IMG/VR virus record: IMGVR_UViG_3300047444_000242
Coordinates: 1-37,022 of that record
Strand: one strand, 5' to 3'
From: a virus
DNA: 37,022 nucleotides
Below, piece after piece: positions 24,688-32,515 of the stretch. Numbering within the stretch: position 1 is the first letter of the stretch; each line of letters starts with the position of its first letter. The notes beneath the pieces were generated by a model, which was not told the origin of the DNA, searched no databases, and worked only from the letters and a program-made list of their open reading frames with translations. The translations under genes and the position numbers were made by a program.

Positions 24688-25569
24688 TCAGACCTTCTTG
24701 ATGAACTCGACTATGGGCTGGATGATGAACGGCAGCGCAGAGGTGAGCAGGGCGATCAGGTCCGGCACGCCCAGCCGGGACTCGACGTAGGCGGCGATGA
24801 ATCCCGCCACGGCACCGCCAGCCTCGATGGCCAGCTTCTTTGCCCTCCGCTGGCCTTCCACGGTCTCGTGCGCCGCGTTCGCTGCGGCTATCTTGTCGGC
24901 CACGACCTGCTGGGCCTTGGTCAGCACCGCCTGCGCCTTGGCCGTAGCCAGCGGCTCAACCTGCGTCTTCAGGAGCTGCTCGTGGATAAGTTGCTCGCGC
25001 CTGGTCGGCTGCACCTTGCCGGATACCTGGAACGCGACCTCAGCCGCCTTGTTCTCGGGTGCGATGTCAGCCGGGATCTTCGCCGCGATGGCTGCCGGGA
25101 TCTTCTGCGCTTCCTCGCTCGCCGCCTTCTGCGCTTCCTCGCGGGCGATCCTGCGCATCTGCGCTTCCTGCATCCGCTTGATCCTGGCCTGGCGGGACCG
25201 GGATGTCACCGGCTCCTGCGGCGGCCTGTACCCGGCCCGAGAGCCGGGACTGCCGCCGCCAATCCACTTGCCGCCCGGACCCCGCCGCTCGTGCATCCAG
25301 GCGTCACTGGCCAGCTCGACAAGCTGGCTGACGAGAGTGTCTCCCGCGAGCTGCTGAAGGATCGTGTCCTCGCCGTTCACAGGCCCAGTATCCAGCGTCC
25401 CCGCCAGCCTGTGAAGCATCGTGCCCGCATCCTGGATCTCGGTCAGCTCATCACCGGTCGCGGTGCTGGCCAGGCCGCGCACCTGCTGGATAGCGGTCTG
25501 CACCCGGCCCGCCGGGTCCTCCCAGGCCCACCGGGCAATGCTCAGTGCCTGCTGTCCGCGTGGCGTCAT
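24688..25569 (-). CDS. Helical head-module protein with GGKW-type linker and C-terminal hydrophobic segment
   Basis: A 293-residue protein overlapping the 1248-residue gene by ATGA. Residues 1-85 are helical. Around residue 95 it carries HERRGPGGKWIGGG, a variant of the RDxxGRW linker of its neighbours. Residues 120-240 are a long, highly charged helix rich in Ala, Glu, Lys and Gln (probable coiled coil). The C-terminus has a hydrophobic region (GGAVAGFIAAYVESRLGVP then LIALLTSALPFIIQPIVEFIKKV) that could be a membrane-active or pore-like helix. The arrangement suggests an internal head protein delivered with DNA, but this is inference; no family is recognised. Confidence 0.6.
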   Translation of the reverse strand: MTPRGQQALSIARWAWEDPAGRVQTAIQQVRGLASTATGDELTEIQDAGTMLHRLAGTLDTGPVNGEDTILQQLAGDTLVSQLVELASDAWMHERRGPGGKWIGGGSPGSRAGYRPPQEPVTSRSRQARIKRMQEAQMRRIAREEAQKAASEEAQKIPAAIAAKIPADIAPENKAAEVAFQVSGKVQPTRREQLIHEQLLKTQVEPLATAKAQAVLTKAQQVVADKIAAANAAHETVEGQRRAKKLAIEAGGAVAGFIAAYVESRLGVPDLIALLTSALPFIIQPIVEFIKKV

Positions 25570-28500
25570 GCTGCCCTCTCAGCCATCTCGCGCTGCTTGT
25601 CGGCCACCTTCTGTATTGCCACGGCCCTGGCCGCGCCGAACGCCTGCTTGGCCGCGCCCTCGGGATTGCCGGTGTTCCACTGGTGGAGGATGGCATCCGC
25701 GATCTTCATCGTCAGGTCATCCATGAACGTATTGTCAGCGCGCAGCTTCGGGTCCTTGGTCATGGCGTAGGCGAGCTGCTGGGACATGATCCCGAGCTTG
25801 CCAGCCGCCCCCTGGCGGTTGACCTCATCCGTCAGCTCGACTATCCGCGCATGACCGGCCTTGTTGCCGAGATCCTGGATGCCTTCCTCCCTGGCGATCT
25901 GCTGCACCCAGTCCTGGGCGTCCTTGGTCTGGGTCGGGTAGTGCTTCCAGCCGTTGCCGTTGGCAATTTCCTCCGGGTTGTCGATGGTCACGGCCATCTC
26001 GTGCACGGTATGCCCTGGGAATCGTGGCGTCGGCCGGTCCCCGATGCCTATCTGGTCGAAGAACTCGGCCGCGTGATGGGTCGCGCCCAGCTCGGTGAAG
26101 CCTTCCTCGATCTGGGAGATGGCGAAGACCTGGTACGCCTTCTTGTTGTCGGCAGCGGAGCCCTCCGGGACCGCGCCGTGGAACGTCTCATGCAGGATCA
26201 CCTCGAACGCATCGGGCTGCTTCACGTCACCGGGCAAAGACATGTCGTCCTGGAGCGCCTGGGCCACGTTGGAGGCGACACTCATCGTGCCGTCCCACTC
26301 CATCTCGGCCAGGACTTCCTTCTGCTCGCTGTACAGGAATAGCTTGACCTTGCCGTTCCACTCTTCGTGACTGCCGCCGATCGCCTTGGGCACGAACTCG
26401 GCCGCCGGGGTAGCCACCCTGGCGACCGCAGCCTTCAGCGCAGGCTCATTCGCCATCGGAGCGCCGACAAACGGGTCAGCCGCCGCGCGGATCAGCTTGT
26501 GGAGGTTCAGTTGCTCGCGCTGGCCCCTGGTCCACCGGCCCCGGCGGTCGCGCAGCTCGTCCGGGTTGAAGTGGGGAGCGAACTGGAAGATCTGCCCGCT
26601 GATAGTAGGCGGCTCGTCCTCCCCCTCGTCATCCTCGGGCTCGGGAGCCTGGACCGCCTCAGCCTGGGAGCGCCACTGGCCGGGACCAGCGAAGTGGACG
26701 GTATCCGGTGTCGCCATCGCCGCTCCTTCCGCTACGTGAGGTGGCCAGTAACCGTCGCCTGTCCTGAAATGGTATGCGCCCCCGATGGCTCTGGTGTACG
26801 CACCGATCGCCTCGACTTCCTCGGGGGTGTCCACTACGGCTACCGGGTCGATGTCAATCCGGTTCAGGTCATCGTCGTGGAAGATCCCCAGGTAGAAGCC
26901 CCGGCGCTCCAGGGCGGGCCGGAACTCGTCCTTAGCCTGGTCCATGGCCCGGCTGAAGTCGGGGTAGCTGGCGTGCTCAGGGATGCTGATCGAGTGCATG
27001 CCCCTGGGCTTGACCGACAGGGCGTACTTGTCCGCGCCCTGCGGCAGCGCTGAGCCGGTATGACCGTCGATCGTGCCGCCGCCCCACGGCTTGCGCACCT
27101 CGGCGTACATGTCGCCCTTGATCTCGGGCCAGTACTCGTCCATGCCGTGGATCGGGGAGCTGTCCCGCTTCATTTTGTCGATCATCTGGTTGCCCTTGGC
27201 GGCAATGTGCTGGTACTCGTCAAAGCTGACCGGGCGGCTGTTGCCGCGCGCCTCGGCGGCGGTGATCACCGGCCGGACCCGCTGAGACTTCCTCGGGCCT
27301 GGCATCAGCGACTCGGCGGCCTTGCCAGCCCCGGTGCCGGGCACCTTGACCCAGCGGCCCTTATCATCGCGGGGCTCGGCCGGGTCGAACCGGAAATCGA
27401 GCACCTGGGCGATCAGCAGCTCGTTGGCCCACGACTCGGACATCGGGCCGGTGGTGCCGGGGATCAGCTCGTACTTGTGCCGCGCGGCCTCGGCCTGCCA
27501 GCGCGTCCAGGAGTTGCGCAGCATGGTGTTCCGGCCCTTGGACAGCCGCCGACCGCCCCGGCTGGCGGTCACAGTCTCGGCCTGGCCGATGTGCGCCTCG
27601 TCCTCGGCCTCGTTGATCCGCTGCTGCCGCAGCCAGGTGATCGCCTGGAGCTGGTGAGGCGAGACCGGCGTGCCCCGCTTGCTGATCTCCAGGGCGGCAT
27701 CGCGGTAGGTGTCGGCCACGTACTGGTAGTAGCGGTCGTGGCCGATCGGGGCCTTGTCGGCTTCCTTCTTCGGGATGCGCTTGCCCATGGCCACGGTCAT
27801 CGCGTGCCGGTCGATCACGACCTGGCCGGACGTGTCGCCGGGCTCATCCCCGCCGTACCGGATCAGCCGGGCGAACGCCTTGGTCTTGGAGCTGGAGTTG
27901 GCAACGTCGGCAGCCTCGCCGTCGATGGCTTCCTGGGCGTTGCGCTGCATGGACTGGGTGATCATGCCCTCGCCAGGCCCGAGCGCGCGGCCGAGATCCA
28001 GCGACCGGTCGGCATTGAGCATGTTGACGGCCCAGCCGGTCTGCGGCGACAGCGCGGCGATCACGCCCGCGTTCTTCTCGATGTCGCCGTGGTCCATCTT
28101 CTTGGCCAGGTTGTGCGCGTCGGCGTACCAGCGCATCCCCTGCGCCCGCTCCTGGGCGTCGGAGTCGTCGTAGGCGGCCACGATGTGCGCCGCGCTGACC
28201 GGGTTGGCCTGGAAGAACGGGTGATCACCGGGCATCTTGTACGTGGCCCGGCTGCTGCGCAGCCGCTCGGGGTCCGGCTTGACGTAGCCAGCCCCGGTCT
28301 TCGTCCACCGGCCGCGCACGTCGCGCTTCTCGAACGGGTCGAACTTCCAGCCCAGCTCCATCGGGATGGCGCTCTCCACCAGCGTGGAGTTGCCGAGCGG
28401 CCGGGCCTCGATGCCCATCTGCTGGGCGAACTGGTTGGCGTACGGGATGGCCAGGTGCACCGGCAGGTTGATCCGCTGCACCTCGATCTCGCGTGGCCCG

Positions 28501-29312
28501 TTGCCGCTGAAGGCCAGCGCCTCATCAGACGCCCAGCGGTGGTGCCCGTCGATCACGTAGTTATCGCGCGTCACCCATATGGGCTCCTTCAGCATGTGCC
28601 GGACCTTGGCGTTGCCGCTCTCGGCGGCCTTGGTGATCCCGGCAACGGTGGCGGCGGTGAGCTGGGTCTGGGTGGCGCGCAGGTTACCGGCCGGTACGCG
28701 CTCGTTGCGGACGTCGATGCCGTCGCGCCTGAGCTGGGCACGGAACTCGGCGTCCAGCTCGATGAACTTGTTGGCCCCGCCCGCCAGCAGGGCGGCCTCG
28801 GTACCAGGCAGGGCCGGGCCGTTGAGCTGCGGCATGGCGGTGCGCGGGATGCCCCTGGTCTGCTCGTTGAACAGCCGGGTGCCCCGCACGCTGATGTTGC
28901 CCAGGTCCCAGCCCGGCTCATGACCCCGGCTGTAGCCCTGCGCGGTGGCCTGCCGGTCCACCTCATCGAGCAGCGGCTTGATCTCGGCCGGGCTGTTCAG
29001 CCGGACATGCTTGCCGCTCGCCATCAGCGCCACGGCCCGGCCCATGTCGCCCGCCACGTCGATCGGGTCGGCTGCCGTGCCGTCGCCCTGCGCCCGTCCG
29101 GGCTGCTCCAGCGGCTTGCGCCCGTCCGCTGGCTCCATCGACGGCACCAGCGGGTCGTAACCCATGAACTTGCCCTGGTAGCCGTGCCGTTCCTGGCCGG
29201 GCTCGCTGGGCACCGTCGCGCCGTGCGTCCACCGGCCGCGCGTGTCGCGTTCCTCGTGCAGCCAGCCGGTATGCGCGAGGTCCGTGGTGAACCACTCCAG
29301 CAGCTCGGTCAT
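25566..29312 (-). CDS. Multidomain (polyvalent-like) protein: ParB-like, helical, unknown and HExxH peptidase domains
   Basis: A 1248-residue protein starting with a TGATG overlap. Modules are separated by the linker RDTRGRW (residues 22-28), RDVRGRW (about 327), RDDKGRW (about 649) and RDRRGRW (about 921). Between the first two lies a ParB/sulfiredoxin-like domain: a strand IWVTRDNYVIDGHHRW, with DGHHR at 255-259. Residues about 340-640 are a helical domain with IAALSPQTGW (about 417) and VVIDRHAM (about 498); some phage proteins of unknown function share this, and an HhH-glycosylase-like fold is a guess. Residues about 700-890 are unrecognised (DGHTGSALPQG; FHDDDLNRIDIDP). The last part is a metallopeptidase: HETFH at 1041-1045, with Glu in IEEGFTEL about 25 residues on as likely third ligand. 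It is probably a head protein carrying enzymes into the cell. Confidence 0.8.
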   Translation of the reverse strand: MTELLEWFTTDLAHTGWLHEERDTRGRWTHGATVPSEPGQERHGYQGKFMGYDPLVPSMEPADGRKPLEQPGRAQGDGTAADPIDVAGDMGRAVALMASGKHVRLNSPAEIKPLLDEVDRQATAQGYSRGHEPGWDLGNISVRGTRLFNEQTRGIPRTAMPQLNGPALPGTEAALLAGGANKFIELDAEFRAQLRRDGIDVRNERVPAGNLRATQTQLTAATVAGITKAAESGNAKVRHMLKEPIWVTRDNYVIDGHHRWASDEALAFSGNGPREIEVQRINLPVHLAIPYANQFAQQMGIEARPLGNSTLVESAIPMELGWKFDPFEKRDVRGRWTKTGAGYVKPDPERLRSSRATYKMPGDHPFFQANPVSAAHIVAAYDDSDAQERAQGMRWYADAHNLAKKMDHGDIEKNAGVIAALSPQTGWAVNMLNADRSLDLGRALGPGEGMITQSMQRNAQEAIDGEAADVANSSSKTKAFARLIRYGGDEPGDTSGQVVIDRHAMTVAMGKRIPKKEADKAPIGHDRYYQYVADTYRDAALEISKRGTPVSPHQLQAITWLRQQRINEAEDEAHIGQAETVTASRGGRRLSKGRNTMLRNSWTRWQAEAARHKYELIPGTTGPMSESWANELLIAQVLDFRFDPAEPRDDKGRWVKVPGTGAGKAAESLMPGPRKSQRVRPVITAAEARGNSRPVSFDEYQHIAAKGNQMIDKMKRDSSPIHGMDEYWPEIKGDMYAEVRKPWGGGTIDGHTGSALPQGADKYALSVKPRGMHSISIPEHASYPDFSRAMDQAKDEFRPALERRGFYLGIFHDDDLNRIDIDPVAVVDTPEEVEAIGAYTRAIGGAYHFRTGDGYWPPHVAEGAAMATPDTVHFAGPGQWRSQAEAVQAPEPEDDEGEDEPPTISGQIFQFAPHFNPDELRDRRGRWTRGQREQLNLHKLIRAAADPFVGAPMANEPALKAAVARVATPAAEFVPKAIGGSHEEWNGKVKLFLYSEQKEVLAEMEWDGTMSVASNVAQALQDDMSLPGDVKQPDAFEVILHETFHGAVPEGSAADNKKAYQVFAISQIEEGFTELGATHHAAEFFDQIGIGDRPTPRFPGHTVHEMAVTIDNPEEIANGNGWKHYPTQTKDAQDWVQQIAREEGIQDLGNKAGHARIVELTDEVNRQGAAGKLGIMSQQLAYAMTKDPKLRADNTFMDDLTMKIADAILHQWNTGNPEGAAKQAFGAARAVAIQKVADKQREMAERAA

Positions 29313-31147
29313 CAGGCCGCCTTGGCGCGGGCCTGCTTCTCCAGCTCGCCCGCCTCGGCCTTGCCAGCCGCCGCCCGGACCTCGGGATGGACGTGCCCGC
29401 CACCGCGCGACCAGCGCCGGATCGCGGCCCGCGCGATGGCGTACGCCTTGCCGGGCGGCATGCCGCGCTTCTCGATCAGCGCCTTGACGATCTGCTGCTC
29501 GTACGGGGTGTGGCCCATGCCCTTGACGTGGTAGAGCCCCGGCCCGCCGGGCTTGCCGCGCGGTGCTGGCGTGACGCTCAGCCTGCCGGTGTTGGCGCTC
29601 AGCTCGGTGGCCATCTGGACCTGCTTGCTGCGGGCCTGGGCCAGCACCGCCTGCGCCTTGTTGTGCTGCGGCCCGCCCTTGCGCAGCTTGCCGTACAGCT
29701 TCTGCTTGCGCGTGTCCCCGCCGAACACCTGCGTGAAGCCCTCAGCCTCGCGCTTGGACAGGTGCCTGCCGAAAGGGCCGGTGATACCCGGCACGCCGGT
29801 CATCGCCCGGTTGCGCTCAGCCTGCTTGCTGACGTGGACCCCCTTGCCGCTGCCCTTGGGAGCGAACAGGTTCTGGAGGCCCTTCGCCTCACGGTGGGAG
29901 ACGTGGCTGCCGACCATGGCCCTGGCAGCCGATCCGGGCTGGAACTCCCCGTGGCTGAGCTTGCCCTTCTCACCGGGCATGCCACCGCCCATGACCCCGG
30001 CCGCGTCCCGCAAGGAGCGCCTGATCTTGTCGGCCTCCAGCTTGATCCAGCCGTGCCGGTAGCGGAAGGCCAGCTCAATGGCGTTGTCTATGTTCTCCCA
30101 GGAGTACCCGATGGTGGTGGTCAGCTCGCCGGGGTGCCTGACCGTGGACGGGTAGTAGCCGGGGCCGTGCTTGATGCCGGGCTGGCCGGTGCCGATGGAG
30201 CGCGGTGCCCGCCAGCTCTCGTCCTGGGCGTAGGTGCCCCTCGGCACACCGGACAGGCTGCGGCGGATGCCGACGACAACGGCATGGCTGCCGGTGCCGC
30301 GTGTCGCGCGCTCCGCGACCGACAGGTGCACCCGGACGCTCTTCATGTCCCGCTCGCCCAGCGCCCGGCCTGCGTTGTGCAGCGCGTTCGCTGCGATATC
30401 GCTGGTTGACCGGACAGATTCCGCTGCTGCCATGATGGCCCGGATGTGGCCGAAGTCACCGGGCTTGCCGGTGTAGTCGAGTTTCTCCGACCGGGCGTGG
30501 TGGCCCGGAGCACCGCGCCGTGCCTGCTCCGAGACGCCCAGCGCCCGGACCAGCCCGGCCCGCTGCGCCATCCGCATGCTGGCCGTGTTCCGCATCATGC
30601 CGGGGATGCCCTGCCACCGGCCCCAGCGGTCGCGCGGCTGTGCCGGGTTGAACGCCAGCTCGACCGCCCCGCCGTCCTCGTTGGCGAGCTGCCGGATCTG
30701 GGTGGTGAGCGCGGCGATCATCTGGGTGATGATGGCCGCCGCCTCCTTGACGGTAAGAACATGCCCCTTGGCCGGGGCCTTGCCAGCCGGTGCCCCGGCC
30801 TTGGCCTGCTTAGCCGACGTCGCCGCCGCGCCCTTCTTGGCAGGGGTCGAGCTGGCCGACTTGCGGTGCACCACGGCCTTGCCGGTGGCTGCCGCCGTGG
30901 CTGCCCGCTGGGCCTGCCGGGCGGTGAGCTGGTTATGCTCCAGCTCGGCCAGGATCTTGCGCAGCGCCTTGATCCTGGCCGCCAGCGCGGCCTTCTTCTG
31001 CTGGCTCGCGGTCGGCGGCGGCTTGCCCTTGGCCGCTGGCTGGCTACCGGGCGGGGCGAACTGGCCGCCGGTAGCGGCACCGGCTCCTACGCGGGGCTGG
31101 GCCGGGTTGAACAGCTCGATGGCTAGCTCAACTGAGCCCCAGCCGGG
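29312..31147 (-). CDS. Frameshift extension of the head-module protein (no start of its own)
   Basis: This frame gives about 611 residues from the slip site at 31147 to 29312. Coding-like sequence begins before the upstream stop (SVELAIELFNPAQPRVGAG, with a GGQF turn), then a coiled coil (KKAALAARIKALRKILAELE). The first ATG, GTG or TTG in frame is a GTG at 30874, about 90 codons inside this sequence, so I do not accept it as the main start. A second linker, FNPAQPRDRWGRW, lies near 30614-30660, and ELAFRYRHGWIKL near 30042-30080 repeats a motif in the upstream gene. The C-terminus is basic helix (KRGMPPGKAYAIARAAIRRW). No enzyme motif was found. The fused product with 31123-32511 would be about 1066 residues. 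It overlaps the next start as TGATG. Confidence 0.75.
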   Translation of the reverse strand, partial: PGWGSVELAIELFNPAQPRVGAGAATGGQFAPPGSQPAAKGKPPPTASQQKKAALAARIKALRKILAELEHNQLTARQAQRAATAAATGKAVVHRKSASSTPAKKGAAATSAKQAKAGAPAGKAPAKGHVLTVKEAAAIITQMIAALTTQIRQLANEDGGAVELAFNPAQPRDRWGRWQGIPGMMRNTASMRMAQRAGLVRALGVSEQARRGAPGHHARSEKLDYTGKPGDFGHIRAIMAAAESVRSTSDIAANALHNAGRALGERDMKSVRVHLSVAERATRGTGSHAVVVGIRRSLSGVPRGTYAQDESWRAPRSIGTGQPGIKHGPGYYPSTVRHPGELTTTIGYSWENIDNAIELAFRYRHGWIKLEADKIRRSLRDAAGVMGGGMPGEKGKLSHGEFQPGSAARAMVGSHVSHREAKGLQNLFAPKGSGKGVHVSKQAERNRAMTGVPGITGPFGRHLSKREAEGFTQVFGGDTRKQKLYGKLRKGGPQHNKAQAVLAQARSKQVQMATELSANTGRLSVTPAPRGKPGGPGLYHVKGMGHTPYEQQIVKALIEKRGMPPGKAYAIARAAIRRWSRGGGHVHPEVRAAAGKAEAGELEKQARAKAA

Positions 31148-31153
31148 AAAGGG
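31121..31153 (-). promoter_or_regulatory. Probable programmed -1 frameshift site: slippery heptamer plus stem-loop
   Basis: In the zero frame of the upstream gene, the codons CCG CCC CCT TTC contain C_CCT_TTC (31153-31147), which fits the canonical X_XXY_YYZ form: both tRNAs can re-pair on CCC and TTT after a -1 shift. Two bases later comes a hairpin: GGCT pairs with AGCC (outer stem), GCTC with GAGC (inner stem, loop AGTT), with an internal bulge. The zero-frame stop TAG lies inside this hairpin, at 31125-31123. The -1 frame continues for 611 codons. Confidence 0.75.
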
Positions 31154-32511
31154 GGCGGCCCCATGGGGTTGGAGTAGCCCATCGGCGGGACCGCCGACCC
31201 GGCCTGGAACGAGCGGCCGATGCTGCGCGCGATGGCCAGCGCCTTGTTGTGGCTGTGCCCCTTGGCCCGCGCTGCCCGGTAGATGCGCTGCTGCCGGGCG
31301 GCTTCCTTCGCTATGGCCTTCGCCTTGTTGCGGCCCATCCCGGCGGCGTACTTGCCCGCGTCGGCGCGCTCATCGGCCAGCATCTTCGCCCGGCTGGTGG
31401 CCGGGGGCCTGCCCTTCGGGCCGACCGTCTTGGGCTGCGTGCCGTTCTCGAACCTGGCAGCAGCACGCTCGATCCGCTGGACCAGGCCCGGCCCCTTCTT
31501 CTGCCGTGTCTCCAGCGGGAAGCCAGCGCCGCTGGCAGCAACCTCGGCCGCCGACCCGGCGTGCCACGTCCCGCCGAGCTTGCCCCTGTTCGGCATGCCC
31601 GGAAAGTCGCCTATGACCGCGCCGTAGTCTGCGGCACCCCTCCCCGGCCTCACCTTCGCTGCTGCTCTCCTGGACGCGAGAGTCCCCTTGAATGCAGCGG
31701 TACTGCGATTGGCTCGTTCCACGGCTGCCGTCGCGGCCCGCTGACGCGGAGACACGCTGCCGCCGCCGTCGAGCCTGATCCAGCCGTGCCTGAAGCGGAA
31801 CGCCAGCTCCAGGGCATCGAGCTGACTGGCGTGCTTGCTGCCGAGCTTGGCGAACCCCTTGCGCCCGTACTTCTTGCGCCCGATGTACGCGGCCAGCGCG
31901 CCGGGGTTGCGGGCACCGCGCTTGGCCAGCACGCCCTGGAGCTTGGCGAAGTTCTTGCCCGATCCCGGCTTGGCCCCGGCGAAGGTGGCCAGCTCGATCG
32001 CGTGCAGGTGCGTGTCCCAGCTCGCGGCGACGGCAACTGGCGGTGCTGCTCTCATGGCTCTCTCCTGATCCCGGACGTCGCGGCGGTGCTGGCCGATGGC
32101 GCGGTTGGACCCGTGCACGTCCTCGATGTCCTTGATCAGCAGCAGGTGCCGGTGCGCTTGCTGCATCATCGCCTTGCCGCGCATGTGCCCGGCATCGTCG
32201 TGCACCCCGTGCCGCCGCAGTTGCAGCGGCTGGAGACCGAAGATCGCGGCGTTGACGTGCCGCTGGGCGCTGTGCGTCCGGCCCGAGTCCAGCTCGCGCG
32301 CCGCGTCCTGGAGGTGCTGGTGCACGTCCATCTCGGGGTAGGAGGTGGCCATGTTGGTGGCCAGCTTGCGCAGCCCGCTGCTGGCGCGGGCCTTCATCTC
32401 CCCGGTGGCGATCTTCCGGCTGAAGACGTGCTCGGGCTCAGGTCCCGGCGGCGTGGTCACAGGCGGGGCGTCAACGCCGATCGGCCGCTGGTTGTCTGCT
32501 GCTGCTGCCAT
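31123..32511 (-). CDS. Head-module protein, zero-frame product of a frameshift pair
   Basis: A 462-residue protein; start ATG at 32511, four bases after the MuF-like gene stop (a 20-residue upstream extension is rejected as overlap). It is basic and helical. Residues about 90-165 are His-rich. About 197-215 holds GARNPGALAAYIGRKKYG, a motif also found at 23846. About 234-246 holds ELAFRFRHGWIRL, repeated in the frameshifted partner. The C-terminal region (KGHSHNKALAIARSIGRS, about 416-434) is another shared helix. Codons CCG CCC CCT TTC seven codons before the TAG form the slip site, so ribosomes could end here or continue in the -1 frame. The function is unknown; probably an internal or minor head component. 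Confidence 0.72.
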   Translation of the reverse strand: MAAAADNQRPIGVDAPPVTTPPGPEPEHVFSRKIATGEMKARASSGLRKLATNMATSYPEMDVHQHLQDAARELDSGRTHSAQRHVNAAIFGLQPLQLRRHGVHDDAGHMRGKAMMQQAHRHLLLIKDIEDVHGSNRAIGQHRRDVRDQERAMRAAPPVAVAASWDTHLHAIELATFAGAKPGSGKNFAKLQGVLAKRGARNPGALAAYIGRKKYGRKGFAKLGSKHASQLDALELAFRFRHGWIRLDGGGSVSPRQRAATAAVERANRSTAAFKGTLASRRAAAKVRPGRGAADYGAVIGDFPGMPNRGKLGGTWHAGSAAEVAASGAGFPLETRQKKGPGLVQRIERAAARFENGTQPKTVGPKGRPPATSRAKMLADERADAGKYAAGMGRNKAKAIAKEAARQQRIYRAARAKGHSHNKALAIARSIGRSFQAGSAVPPMGYSNPMGPPPFPAGAQLS

Positions 32512-32515
32512 GGTC

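Noticed and set aside
27060-29534. An 824-codon open frame on the plus strand
   Set aside because: Antisense to the multidomain protein, whose motifs (DGHHR, linkers) are plainly real; composition is typical of GC shadow.
29312-30874. A stand-alone 520-codon gene beginning at GTG 30874
   Set aside because: The conserved linker and coiled coil are coded upstream of this GTG in the same frame, and it lacks a good binding site; the frameshift explanation fits better.
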